NCBI GenBank assembly: GCA_905234605.1
Contig: CAJOIE010000018.1
Span: 1-51,114, forward strand
DNA: 51,114 bases
Direction: 5' to 3'
Origin: an uncultured Bacteroidaceae bacterium
Lineage (GTDB): Bacteria; Bacteroidota; Bacteroidia; Bacteroidales; Bacteroidaceae
Made by a program: the position numbers and the translations under genes. The notes under the pieces were generated by a model, which worked only from the letters and a program-made list of their open reading frames with translations, was not told where the DNA came from and did no database searches. Every line of letters starts with the position of its first letter. Within the stretch, counting starts at the first letter, position 1. Shown in pieces: positions 42,504 to 51,114 of the stretch.

Positions 42504-44404
42504 TACAAGACATGAGCAAGCTGACATTCCTGGTCACCGACCGCGAGTATCAGCCATTCATCGAGCAGCTGAGGGAGATAGGCCTGGTGCATGTCACACA
42601 GCTGCAGGCCGGTGCCACCAGCCCCGAGCTGCAAGCCGCCCTCGACCTCGACGAGCGCTACAAGGCCGCACTCAAGGCCATGAGCTATGCTGCCGCAGCA
42701 CACACTGCCGTTGCGGCCCCCGAGGCTGCTGCTGCGCCCCCCGAGGCTGCTGCCGCCGCCGCTGCCGTGAGTGGTGCCGACATCGAGGCTCGCGGCCTGG
42801 CCGTGGTGGAGCGTGTGGAGCAGCTGGCAGCCGACGAGACGGCCACGCGCCACGCCATCGACGCTGCGGCAAAGGCCATAGCACAGCTCGAGCCCTTCGG
42901 CGAGTTCGCATGGGGCGACCTGCATGCGCTGGAGGCAGACACTGGCATGCGCATCGACTTCTTCCGCTGTTCGCCCAAGAGCTTCCGTCAGGAGTGGGCC
43001 GACACCTACTTCGCCACACCCGTGGGCGACGACGGCAAGAAGACATACTTCGTCACCTTCGCTGACGGACAGCCCTCCATATCGGCAGAGCATCTGCAAC
43101 TGCCCGAGCAGAGCCTGAGCCACTATCAGGCAGAGCTCAAGGCGCAGCAGCAGCGTCTCAGCGACATACATCAGCAACAGCTGCGCACGGCACTGTGTGA
43201 GCGCCAGCTGGTTGAGGCTGCCAAGCTGTGCTGCGACGACCGCATAGCCCTGGAGCAGGTGCAGCTGAGCTCCGAGGGCATTGCCGACGGCGTCGTGCAC
43301 ATGATGCAGGGCTGGACACGCACCGCCGATGTTCCTGCCGTCACGGCAGCTCTCGACGCGGCCGGCATCTTCTATGAGCTCACCGCGCCCGAGACCACCG
43401 ACAAGGTGCCCATCGAGATCAAGAACGACAGCTACTCCACACTCTTTGAGCCCATACTCAAGATGTACTCGCTGCCCAACTACCGCGACCTCGACCCCAC
43501 GGTGTTCTTCGCACCCTTCTTCATGCTCTTCTTCGGCCTCTGCATGGGCGATGCCGGCTACGGACTGCTCATCATGCTCATTTGCCTCTACCTGCTCAGG
43601 GCCAAGCCCGACATGAAGGCCTACGCACGCCTCGGATGCTGGCTCGGAGCCACCACCATGGTGGTGGGCCTGCTCACAGGCTCCTTCTTCGGCATCGACC
43701 TCTCGCAGCAGGACTGGGCTGTGCTCGCTCCCGTCAGGCACCTCTTCATCAACGAGGCCAACTACAAGCCCTTCGGCTACGCACCCATGATGGTGTTCTC
43801 CGTGGTGATAGGCCTCGTGCAGGTGCTGCTGGGCATGACGCTCGCCGGTGCCAAGGCCGTGAAGAACGGCGGCTGGCACTATGGCGTGGGCAAGTTCGCG
43901 TGGGTGGCAGCCCTGACGAGCGCGACGCTGCTCTTCGGCCTGCCGGCCTGCGGAGTGGCCCTGCCCATGGCGGTGCAATACTGCTTCTACGCCATCATCG
44001 GCGTGGCTTCGCTCGGCATCATGTTCTACAACAACCCCGACCGCAACATCTTCGTCAACTTCGGCGGCGGTCTGTGGAGCATCTACGGTATGGCCACAGG
44101 CCTGCTCGGCGACCTGCTAAGCTACATACGCCTCTTCGCACTCGGCCTCACGGGAGGAGTGCTGGGCGGCGTCTTCAACCAGCTTGCCACCGAGCTCACA
44201 GCGCCACTGCCGTGGGCCATACGGTGGCTGCCCATGCTGCTCATACTGCTCTTCGGCCATGGCATCAACTTCGGCCTGTGCATGATAAGCAGCTTCGTGC
44301 ACCCCATGCGCCTCACCTTCGTGGAGTTCTTCAAGAACGCCGACTTCGAGGGCGGCGGCAAGGCCTTCAACCCCTTCCGTCGCAAGAGCCCCGTGCTGAG
44401 CTGA
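42500..44404 (+). CDS. atpI: V/A-type ATPase subunit I (membrane stator, a-subunit)
   Basis: 634 residues. This membrane subunit carries the ion half-channels and anchors the peripheral stalk. The N-terminal cytoplasmic half has the start MSKLTFLVTDREYQPFIEQL (ATG 42500, or 42512) and a very Ala/Pro-rich insert at about residues 64-92. The C-terminal half has about seven membrane helices, with FFMLFFGLCMGDAGYGLL and LLSYIRLFALGLTGGVLGGVF; the Arg in SYIRLFALGL is the conserved stator charge. It is coupled to atpD by a 4-bp overlap. Confidence 0.94.
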   Translation: MIQDMSKLTFLVTDREYQPFIEQLREIGLVHVTQLQAGATSPELQAALDLDERYKAALKAMSYAAAAHTAVAAPEAAAAPPEAAAAAAAVSGADIEARGLAVVERVEQLAADETATRHAIDAAAKAIAQLEPFGEFAWGDLHALEADTGMRIDFFRCSPKSFRQEWADTYFATPVGDDGKKTYFVTFADGQPSISAEHLQLPEQSLSHYQAELKAQQQRLSDIHQQQLRTALCERQLVEAAKLCCDDRIALEQVQLSSEGIADGVVHMMQGWTRTADVPAVTAALDAAGIFYELTAPETTDKVPIEIKNDSYSTLFEPILKMYSLPNYRDLDPTVFFAPFFMLFFGLCMGDAGYGLLIMLICLYLLRAKPDMKAYARLGCWLGATTMVVGLLTGSFFGIDLSQQDWAVLAPVRHLFINEANYKPFGYAPMMVFSVVIGLVQVLLGMTLAGAKAVKNGGWHYGVGKFAWVAALTSATLLFGLPACGVALPMAVQYCFYAIIGVASLGIMFYNNPDRNIFVNFGGGLWSIYGMATGLLGDLLSYIRLFALGLTGGVLGGVFNQLATELTAPLPWAIRWLPMLLILLFGHGINFGLCMISSFVHPMRLTFVEFFKNADFEGGGKAFNPFRRKSPVLS

Positions 44405-44914
<510 letters not shown>

Positions 44915-45049
44915 ACACCGTGGCGCAGGGCGTGCTCCTCGCAGCCACGACCCAAGCCAGTGGTCCTGAGGCACATCTGACGCCGCCCTGCGGCAGCTCT
45001 TGCGCCATAGTGCACCTTCGTGGCAGGCACCATGCCGTGTCACGCCACA
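44915..45049. other. Start of an 806-bp stretch without genes
   Basis: From the atpK stop to the peptide gene at 45721 no credible reading frame was found on either strand. The stretch holds the repeats and hairpins listed separately (45050-45180, 45354-45440, 45561-45635). Within 44915-45049 itself I see nothing beyond ordinary GC-rich sequence. Confidence 0.6.
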
Positions 45050-45087
45050 ACACCCTGCACCCTCCTGCTGTGGAGGATGCAGGGTGT
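45050..45087 (+). terminator. Terminator of the V-ATPase operon, CCCTGCAC-type palindrome copy 4
   Basis: 16-bp arms 45050-45065 / 45072-45087 with one mismatch and a 6-base loop, followed by TTCTTGT. The arm ACACCCTGCACCCTCC shares the core with the copies at 1, 19008 and 33868. Confidence 0.7.
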
Positions 45088-45178
45088 TTCTTGTGTCCCT
45101 GCACGGAGTGTGCCTCACACCCTGCAGGGTGTTTCTTGTGTCCATGCACGGAGTGTGCCGCACACCCAGCAGGGTGTG
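45079..45178. repeat. 45-bp tandem repeat (two full units and a partial third)
   Basis: GCAGGGTGT starts at 45079, 45124 and 45169, exactly 45 bp apart. The two complete units differ at only a few positions and each contains GTTTCTTGTGTCC and TGCACGGAGTGTGCC. The first unit begins inside the terminator hairpin, so the array looks like an expansion of the palindrome's right arm. Confidence 0.9.
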
Positions 45179-45353
45179 CCGCCGACACTGCGCGTTCAGC
45201 AGATGATACATAGTGCCTGATGCGTAGGCTCACATGGCAATGCGGTGCCTGCCGCCATAGGCACATCAGCAGTGCATACGCCATCTGCCGCCATCGAGGC
45301 ACCCGCCGGTGCGCCACGACCATCAGCGGCAATCTGTCAACGGCCTCGCTCGC

Positions 45354-45439
45354 CTCCTGTCGTCAGCATGCGGCCTCCTGTCGTCAGCATGCAGGTCTCC
45401 TGTCATCAGCATGCGGCCTCCTGTCGTCAGCATGCAAGC
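45354..45439. repeat. 21-22-bp tandem repeat, four units
   Basis: CTCCTGTCGTCAGCATGC recurs with starts at 45354, 45375, 45397 and 45418 (periods 21, 22, 21). Each unit contains the palindrome GCATGC. A fifth, partial GCATGCGGCCTC follows near 45454. There is no reading frame of note. Confidence 0.92.
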
Positions 45440-45560
45440 CATTTGCCTGATTTGCATGCGGCCTCGCCTTAGACATGCCTGCATGAGGTGCAGTCTAATT
45501 GTGGGGGAGAGCGCGTCGCACGACGTGCCTGTCTGTTCAAGCTCGCCCAGGTCTTGCAGC

Positions 45561-45635
45561 GCACACGGGCTGCTCTTGCGTGCGCCGTGTGCAGAACAAC
45601 AATCGGAGCCCTGCCGTGGTGGCGGGACCCCGATT
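45561..45635. other. Two adjacent strong hairpins downstream of the peptide gene
   Basis: The first stem is GCACACGG (45561-45568) / CCGTGTGC (45585-45592), perfect over 8 bp. The second has 15-bp arms 45601-45615 / 45621-45635 with one mismatch and a 5-base loop. They lie 86-160 bp beyond the stop of the minus-strand peptide gene (45721) and may be its 3' end, or part of a separate structured element. Confidence 0.5.
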
Positions 45636-45720
45636 GGAGGATTATGTCAGTTCTCCTGGCTGTCGTGCCGCAGGGCATGAGCCCTGGAGAACATTGTTAT
45701 TGCTGTGCAGGTGGCGTGGC

Positions 45721-45879
45721 TTACCAGATACCCTTCACGTCGGCGTCGAGACCTTCAGTGTCCTCGCCGGCAATGGTTATGTCGTTAACGCCGCCAATGC
45801 CCTTGATGGAGGCTGCTATCATGCTCTGCATGGCGTAGGCCTCTGCCTCGATGGCGGGAGTGATATATGTCTTCTTCAT
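45721..45879 (-). CDS. Short conserved-type peptide (52 residues), downstream of secreted-protein gene
   Basis: Begins MKKTYITPAIEAEAYAM and ends DADVKGIW; mildly acidic, with no signal peptide or membrane helix. Its N-terminal 24 positions align without gaps to the peptide at 22791-22967 at Lys-Lys, Tyr, Pro, Ala, (Val/Ile)-Ala and Ser-(Leu/Ile). The tails differ in sequence but both have Trp close to the end. It lies 103 bp after the stop of a large secreted-protein gene on the same strand, with a hairpin in between. A Gly-rich centre (GIGGVND) is the only other feature. Function unknown. Confidence 0.7.
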   Translation of the reverse strand: MKKTYITPAIEAEAYAMQSMIAASIKGIGGVNDITIAGEDTEGLDADVKGIW

Positions 45880-45900
45880 TGTGAGTAAAGTTGTTTGGAA

Positions 45901-45938
45901 CCCTGCCCGTGCCCCTCCCGCAAGGGGAGGGAACAGGG
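45901..45938 (-). terminator. Hairpin between secreted-protein gene and peptide gene
   Basis: Inner stem CCCTCCC (45913-45919) / GGGAGGG (45925-45931) and outer stem CCCTG (45901-45905) / CAGGG (45934-45938). There is no good T-run on the minus strand, so it may be a partial terminator or processing site setting the ratio of peptide to secreted-protein mRNA. Confidence 0.55.
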
Positions 45939-45982
45939 CTTGAGCGTCGGATGATTACTTGTGTTAGCTATACCGTAATGGT

Positions 45983-48900
45983 TTACTTGAGCACCTTCTT
46001 GCCACTCACGATGTAGAGACCCTTCTGGGCACGGGCTACACGCTGGCCGGCAACGTTGAAGATGGCTGCGCCGGCGTTCTCGGTCTGGAGGCCGGCCACG
46101 CGGGTGGCAATACCGTCGATGAAGACCTTCACCTCGCCAACCTCAGCCTGAGGAGCGATGTATGCGCGCAGGGCTGCGATGTTGCTCATGCCGATGCTCT
46201 TGTAGATCTTGGCATCCTTGAGGAACCAGTTGCCATCCTCTATCAACTGGGGAGCATAGGTACCCACGAAGTTGACATTGGTGCCTTCGACGACAGCCTC
46301 GGCAGCCTCGATGACAACACCGTCAACAGCCAGCTCGGCGGGTACTTCGTCAATCTTCACCAGCACAGGAGTGTTGGCGGCGATGGCACCGTTGCCGGTA
46401 GCGAAGTTCACGGTAACATCGTTGGCATCAGTGCTGTTCTCAGAGAAGTTGTAGACAACGGCGTTGTTGCCGAAGAGGGCCTTCACCTGAGCCTCGCCGA
46501 GGGCGAAGGGCAGCACAACGGTGTTGTAGCCTGCCACGAGAGCACGGTCGATGGTCACGGTGGCTGTCTCGCCTTCGTTGGCTGCGATGACACCGGTCAG
46601 GTCGTCGTTCTCGCTGAGGGTAATCTTGGTGTTCTTGTCAGCGTCGGAGAGGAGCTGTGCATCGGCAAGCGAAGCCCAGTTGTGCAACAGCTTGCCCTCG
46701 AGGGTGATGGTCAGAGTGACATTGCCGGCCTCATCGATGGTGAAGGGGAGGAAACGCCATTCCCAACCGTAGCCGTTGCCGTTGTTGGCAAATGTGCCCT
46801 CGTCATAGCTGGCGGTGCCGTCGGTGGTGATACCCTTGGTGGAAGCACCACGGTTGGGCAGTGATACGGTCACTTCGGTAGCAGATGCAGAGAGTGTGCC
46901 TTCCACATCAGCCGATGCGCGGGCTGCCACCTTCAGCACGTAGTTGCCGGCAGGCAGATTGTTGGCCAGCTTGGTGCTTACGACACTCCAGGTGTTGGAA
47001 CCCCAACCGTTTTTGCCCTGCTCGTAGTAGTTGTGGGTGACGCCGCTGTAGTGCTCTGTGCTGAGTGTCTGCTGAGAGTCTGTTTCGCCATTGGAGATAG
47101 CTGTGACAGTCCATGTGTCGAACTCACCAATCTTGCCCGTGAGGGAGTAGGTGTAGTTGGCGGCAACATAGTCAGCTATTGTCTGGTTGATGGTAGCGTA
47201 GGCAGCGGTAGCCTCGGCAGCCGTAGCGGGAACGATGGCTGCGAAGAGTTCTGCGCCCCAAGCTGCCTCGGCCTCAGCCATCTGGGCTGCGAAGGCATCG
47301 TAGGCAGGAGCTGCAGCGGTGAAGGCTGCTGTTGCATCGACGATGGCGTTGGTGGCTGCGAGGATGGATGCCTTGGTCTCGCCCTCGTCAGCTTCCAGAG
47401 CGTCGGTGAGTGCTGTGAGCTCGTCGCCGGTCACGTTGACGTAGGCTTCATCTTCGAGAGCAGCCTCAGCTGCGGCAGCAGCCTCATCGTAGGCTGCTTT
47501 ATACATGGTGAGGTCGACGTATGCGCCGTAGTACTTCAGGGTGAAGTCGCGGAAGATGGTCCACTTGTCGGTCTGGGTGTCGGTGTCTCCTCGAGGGAGA
47601 ACTTGAGGGCCACCTTGCCGTTGCCATTGTCGAAGTATGTCTTGGCCTGAGCCATGCTGTTGACCACGGTGTTCTCCACGCCGGGGATGAGCACGCGGTC
47701 CTCGCCGGCATAGAAGTAGGTGGTGTAGTCGCCTTGACCGCCGCGGTGGAAGCCCGTCACGCCGAACTCCCATGTGCCGAGCGGCAGGGTCAGGGTCTGG
47801 TAGAACTTGAAGTTCTGGTTGTAGAACTCACACTCCTCATCGCCCACCTTGCCGAAGCTGTCGTTGCCAACCTGTGTGCCTTCGATGGTCCAGTAGTTGG
47901 TGTTCTGACGCACGGAGGCGTTGTCCACGAGCACGGCGGTCACGTCGATGTAGCTGCCTTCACATTGGGCAGCTCGGCGAGGAATGCATCACGCAGGGTT
48001 GCCACGGCGGCGTTGACAGCCTCTGTTGTGGTGGCTGCTTCCACAGCTGCATCGGCAGCGGCAACATCCACATTCTCGGAGACGGCCAAGGCTGCTGTCT
48101 TCACGGTCTGATAGCGGGCATAGCTGCTCTGGAGAGCCTTGGCTGTTGCTGTTGCCTCCTGGATGGCGGAGATGGCAGTGGCGTAGGCGGCAGAGGTGTC
48201 GTAGTCCTGGTTCTGCTCGCTCACGACGGCAGCAAGCGTGGAGTATACAGCGGCAGGAACGGTGCCGTCAACGGCCTCAGCAGCAGCGACGACCTCGGCA
48301 AGCAGTGCGGCATAGGGAGAGAGGTCGATACCGTAGTACTTGACGGTGAAGTTGTCAGCGCAAATCCAGTTGGCAGTGCTGCTCTCGGTCTTCAGGCCAA
48401 ACACGACATCGTCGTCGCCCGTGCAGAGGAATTCTGTTGAGAAGTGTTCGGGCTTGCCGTCGCCTGTAGCCATAGCGGTCTTGAAGTCCACGCCGCCGGC
48501 GTTGATGTAGAGGTATGCACCTGTAGGCATTGTACCGCCTGGCTGGTCGGCAGCGATGGCGTCTGCCTCGAGCAAGTACTTGCCCTCGGGCAGGCCGAGT
48601 ACGGTCTGACGGAGATAGCCGTCGCCAACGGCGGGCGACCAGCGCCAAGCCTCAATGAACTTGCTGATGGTGACATCGCCATTGGTGTAGCTTGCACCCT
48701 GATAGCCTATGTTTTTGGCCTGCTGGCCTTCGACATAGTTGGTCTCCCAACCGCTGATGTTGCCAGACTCAAAGTCGGGGTTGACAAGGCAGTAGGCAGT
48801 CACGTCGATGGGATTTTCGTTGGTAGCACCGGCAAAGAGCTCGGTGAAGCGGGCCTTGTTGAGCTTGCGGGTGAGGTTCGTAGTGGCTGCATTCAGCGCG

Positions 48901-49565
48901 TCAACGTTTGTGGATGCTTCGTAGACACTGCTCTCGTCGGCATAGTCGATTGCGGCATCTGCGGCGGCGGTGAGGTTGTTGTAGAGAGCAACGCGGGCGT
49001 TGTAGAGAGACAGCTGTGCGTTGTAGGCATCAACCTTCGTCTCGGCCTCGGCGGGGATGAGGAATACCCAATCGCAGTTCCATCCCTCGGCAGTGGCGTC
49101 GGCATGTGCAACTACGCCAACTGCGTGGAAGGCGGCCTTCCAGCCCCAGCATGTCGATGAAGCGTCGCCGCCAGCATCGTGGATGTGGTAGTAGCCGTTG
49201 GCTAATTTAGTGATGCCATAGGAGTTGGCAGTGTTGTCCACGTGCATGGCATCGCCGGCGATGTCATTGCCTGACGTGAAGACACCCTGATTGCCTGTGC
49301 GGATGAACTTCCAGTTGCTGCCATCGGCATTCACGGTGAAGTTGATGCCAGTGTCGGAGAGGATAGCTGTTGTGCTCCAGCTGAACCAAGCCTTGCCCAT
49401 GTCAAGGAACATGCCAGCACCTGTGTTCATAATCTTGTAGGTACCTCCCGATACAGGGTCTGAACCCTCTATCGTGGGAGCCACTGGAGCTGTCCACGAC
49501 TGAGCCTGTGCGCCCAACGTGAACATAGCCGCCACAGCGGCCAGAAGAAGTTTGATTTTCTTCAT
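45983..49565 (-). pseudogene. Large secreted protein with T9SS-type C-terminus, broken by two one-base frameshifts
   Basis: The start at 49565 gives the signal peptide MKKIKLLLAAVAAMFTLGAQA. Frame 1 runs to a stop at 47940; the protein continues in a second frame from about 47958 (GSYIDVTAVLVDN) to about 47587, and in a third from there (GDTDTQTDKWTIF) to 45983. Each switch corresponds to one missing base. Restored, it has about 1190 residues: a lectin-like N-terminal module, helical FIVAR-like stretches, jelly-roll domains opening NPDFESG and closing FTVKYYG, a further beta-rich part, and the C-terminus FNVAGQRVARAQKGLYIVSG. Two independent breaks in an otherwise well-kept frame suggest a recent pseudogene, programmed variation or consensus errors. 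The peptide gene at 45721 follows. Confidence 0.8.
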
Positions 49566-49636
49566 GTTGTTAGAAAGTTGTAAGTTAATAATAAGTGAAA
49601 GGGTATATAAGTAATAATGTACGCGCGTGAAAGGGG

Positions 49637-49670
49637 ATGGCTACTCTTAGCCATACGCATGGCAAAAGTA
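49637..49670 (-). promoter_or_regulatory. Promoter with overlapping alternative hairpins
   Basis: Minus-strand TACTTTTG -7 box (49663-49670), about 100 bp before the secreted-protein start. Directly downstream, three related arms lie in a row: 49659-49663 can pair with 49650-49654 (5 bp) or, alternatively, 49648-49654 with 49637-49643 (perfect 7 bp, loop of 4). The two pairings share one arm and exclude each other. No -33 box is at standard spacing. Confidence 0.45.
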
Positions 49671-49749
49671 TGAATAGATGGCAATGTGTGATGCACGGGG
49701 TGTGAGTATTATTAGTTAATAATCCTTAAAAGAGCTTCTGGCGGGTGCT

Positions 49750-49786
49750 TTTGCTGTGCAAAGGCGGTGTCGTTGCCTTATTTTTG
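49750..49786 (+). promoter_or_regulatory. Possible promoter of rubredoxin-recX
   Basis: TATTTTTG (49779-49786) fits the -7 box; the nearest TTTG (49750-49753) is 25 bp upstream, longer than usual. It is followed at about 49855-49918 by a low-complexity tract of repeated TTCAATC/TTCAACC units up to the rubredoxin start. Confidence 0.35.
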
Positions 49787-49854
49787 TGGTGACAAGAGGC
49801 TACGTGGTGACGGAATACCGATATGCCGTAGTATCATGATACCGCACAGCCTCT

Positions 49855-49918
49855 CAACCTTCAATCTTCAACCTTCAATCTTCAACCTTCAATCTTCAAC
49901 CTTCAACCCTTCAACCCT
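49855..49918. repeat. TTCAATC/TTCAACC 14-bp tandem repeat before rubredoxin
   Basis: Alternating CTTCAATCTTCAAC units, about four periods of 14 bp, ending a few bases before the rubredoxin ATG. It is pyrimidine-rich and lies where the ribosome-binding region should be. Confidence 0.85.
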
Positions 49919-49923
49919 TGACT

Positions 49924-50085
49924 ATGAAGAAGTATGTATGTGAGCCTTGCGGCTATGTCTATGACCCTGCCCTTGGCGACCCCGACAATGGTATTGCTCC
50001 CGGCACAGCTTTCGAGGACCTGCCTGCAGACTGGGTGTGCCCCATCTGTGGTGTTGGCAAGGAGGACTTTGCTGCTGAGGAATAA
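49924..50085 (+). CDS. Rubredoxin
   Basis: 53 residues: [15 protein letters not shown] at the start and [13 protein letters not shown] near the end. The two CxxCG pairs bind a single iron. Spacing and length match classical rubredoxins, small cytosolic electron carriers that feed flavodiiron proteins and rubrerythrin-type oxygen-defence enzymes. A flavodiiron gene is at 80-1270, a plausible partner though not linked. The gene lies 17 bp before recX on the same strand. Confidence 0.96.
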   Translation: MKKYVCEPCGYVYDPALGDPDNGIAPGTAFEDLPADWVCPICGVGKEDFAAEE

Positions 50086-50102
50086 GCAAGTCGCTGTCTT
50101 GT

Positions 50103-50564
50103 ATGGACTCCCAGGCTATGCTGCGGCGTATGATGTCGCTCTGCGCCCGCAGTGAGCATTGCGAGAGTCAGGTGCGGCAGAAGCTGAGGGTGGCCGGCGT
50201 GGATGCCGATGAGGCCGACGATATTGTGGCGCAGTTGCGGCACGACGGCTACATCGACGACGACCGCTATGCGCGTGCCTTTGCCTCCGACCGCCTGCGC
50301 TTTGCCCATTGGGGACGTGTGAAGATTGCCTGTGCCCTGCGTGCTGCCGCCCTGCCGGAGCGCAGCATATGCATGGCTCTCGACGCTCTCGATGACGATG
50401 AGTATCGCCGTGTGCTCAGGCAGACGGTGGAGGCTAAGGCGCGCACGCTGGGCGACATGGACGAGCGTGCGCGGTGGCATCGCATCATGGCCTTTGCCGC
50501 GCAACGCGGCTTCACGCCTGATGAGGTGAGCGGCTGCGCCCTGCATCAATGCGCAGGAAGGTGA
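50103..50564 (+). CDS. recX: RecX family protein (regulator of RecA)
   Basis: 153 residues of the three-helix-repeat RecX type, which in other bacteria limits RecA filament growth. Family marks are CARSEHCESQVRQKL near residue 14, a DGYIDDDRYARAFASDRLR block near 48, and AFAAQRGFTPDEV near the C-terminus. It starts 17 bp after rubredoxin. Its last 53 bp overlap the 3' end of the convergent rodA gene; both C-termini look full length, so the overlap seems real. Confidence 0.9.
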   Translation: MDSQAMLRRMMSLCARSEHCESQVRQKLRVAGVDADEADDIVAQLRHDGYIDDDRYARAFASDRLRFAHWGRVKIACALRAAALPERSICMALDALDDDEYRRVLRQTVEAKARTLGDMDERARWHRIMAFAAQRGFTPDEVSGCALHQCAGR

Positions 50565-51114
50565 AAAGGAGGAAGGTGAAGCCCCACAGCGACGAGCCGC
50601 CGTAGGAGAAGAGCGGCAGCGGTATGCCTATCACGGGCATGAGGCCCAGCACCATGCCTATGTTGATGAGCACGTGGAAGAAGAAGATGGAGAACACGCA
50701 GTAGCCGTAGACGCGGCCGAAGGCGTAGGGTTGCCGCTCGGCCAGATGGAGCAGGCGCAGCAGCAGGAAGAGGAAGAGCAGCAGCACGGCTGCCGAGCCT
50801 ATGAAGCCTTGTTCCTCGCCTACGGTGCAGAAGATGAAGTCGGTCTCCTGCTCGGGCACATACTTGAGCTTTGTCTGTGTGCCGTTGAGGAAGCCTTTGC
50901 CCTCGAGACCGCCCGAGCCGATGGCTATCTGGGCCTGTATCACGTTGTAGCCCACGCCCGAGGGGTCGTCCTTGAGCCCAAGGAGCACCTGCACACGGTC
51001 GCGCTGGTGTGGCTGGAGGTGTGCCACGAGATAGTCGGCAGAAAAGAAGAGGCCAACGGAGCCGGCGGTGAACAGGGCGATGAAGGCGTAGTGGCGAATG
51101 TGGCTCGTGAAGGC
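50512..51114 (-). CDS. rodA: RodA-type peptidoglycan polymerase (SEDS family), C-terminal part, runs off the window
   Basis: About 200 residues are visible, open to the right edge at 51114 in the same frame; the GTG at 51027 is not the real start. SEDS glycosyltransferases polymerise lipid II for the elongating cell wall. The stretch YNVIQAQIAIGSGGLEGKGF and the motif EQETDFIFCTVGEEQGFIG are diagnostic, and the last helices contain GMVLGLMPVIGIPLPLFSYG, typical of RodA/FtsW. ETDFIF and the Pro-rich loop favour RodA over FtsW. The 3' end overlaps recX by 53 bp, convergent. Confidence 0.93.
   Translation of the reverse strand, partial: AFTSHIRHYAFIALFTAGSVGLFFSADYLVAHLQPHQRDRVQVLLGLKDDPSGVGYNVIQAQIAIGSGGLEGKGFLNGTQTKLKYVPEQETDFIFCTVGEEQGFIGSAAVLLLFLFLLLRLLHLAERQPYAFGRVYGYCVFSIFFFHVLINIGMVLGLMPVIGIPLPLFSYGGSSLWGFTFLLFTFLRIDAGRSRSPHQA

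Noticed and set aside
45354..45439. CRISPR array
   Set aside because: The units are adjacent without unique spacers, the period is only 21-22 bp, and no cas genes are present, so it is a tandem repeat.

Overview
The window reads as a GC-rich chromosome segment from the order Bacteroidales, most like a Prevotella-type organism. The evidence is a V/A-type ATPase operon that includes a DUF2764 subunit, gldH beside ricT and holB, a 2-oxoacid:ferredoxin oxidoreductase pair, secreted proteins ending in the GLYIV-G-(K/R)K type of C-terminus linked to type IX secretion, tRNAs without an encoded CCA, and many copies of the Bacteroidetes promoter (TTTG, about 19-22 bp, TAnnTTTG). The species is not determined. 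Most of the window is core metabolism with few gaps. Accessory character is concentrated in large secreted proteins and in repeat-rich intergenic stretches.

Layout, left to right. 80-5161: flavodiiron protein (minus) divergent from korA-korB and a SpoU methyltransferase. 5263-10724 (minus): a TPR/HTH membrane regulator followed by a small lipoprotein, a subtilisin-like secreted protease and a second lipoprotein; the middle of this block is clearly AT-richer than its surroundings. 11082-18410 (minus): pckA, then a probable unit pyrE - SRPBCC protein - argH - lipoprotein - upp - gpmI. 18664-18868: tRNA-Leu and tRNA-Val. 19270-22967: a strongly structured RNA candidate, a frameshifted secreted protein and a 58-residue peptide gene. 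23209-33818 (plus): metF - holB - ricT - gldH - coiled-coil protein - cysE - GH2 glycosidase - secreted HExxH protein, with short gaps throughout. 34123-36439: tRNA-Met and metG. 36948-44914: V-ATPase genes E, DUF2764, A, B, D, I, K. 44915-45720: no gene, several repeat types. 45721-49565 (minus): a second peptide gene downstream of a second frameshifted secreted protein. 49924-51114: rubredoxin, recX, and the C-terminal part of rodA running off the edge.

How the genes work together: KorAB, rubredoxin, flavodiiron protein and PckA fit an anaerobic, succinate-forming lifestyle with oxygen defence. The V-ATPase proteolipid carries every side chain of the Na+ site described for Enterococcus hirae NtpK, which suggests Na+ coupling. 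PyrE and Upp supply UMP from orotate and from uracil. The protease locus and the GH2/HExxH pair look like secreted degradative systems.

Most notable non-obvious signals: (1) a pseudoknot-capable RNA of about 200 nt behind a tRNA-style promoter at 19270-19506; (2) two unlinked short peptides with collinear conserved N-termini, each just downstream of a large secreted-protein gene; (3) a dispersed family of intergenic palindromes built on CCCTGCAC at four loci, two of them expanded into exact 23-bp and 45-bp tandem arrays; (4) three single-base frameshifts, all confined to two large secreted-protein genes; (5) a consensus promoter at 36598-36628 with no gene behind it. All reading is by eye; no database search or folding program was run.
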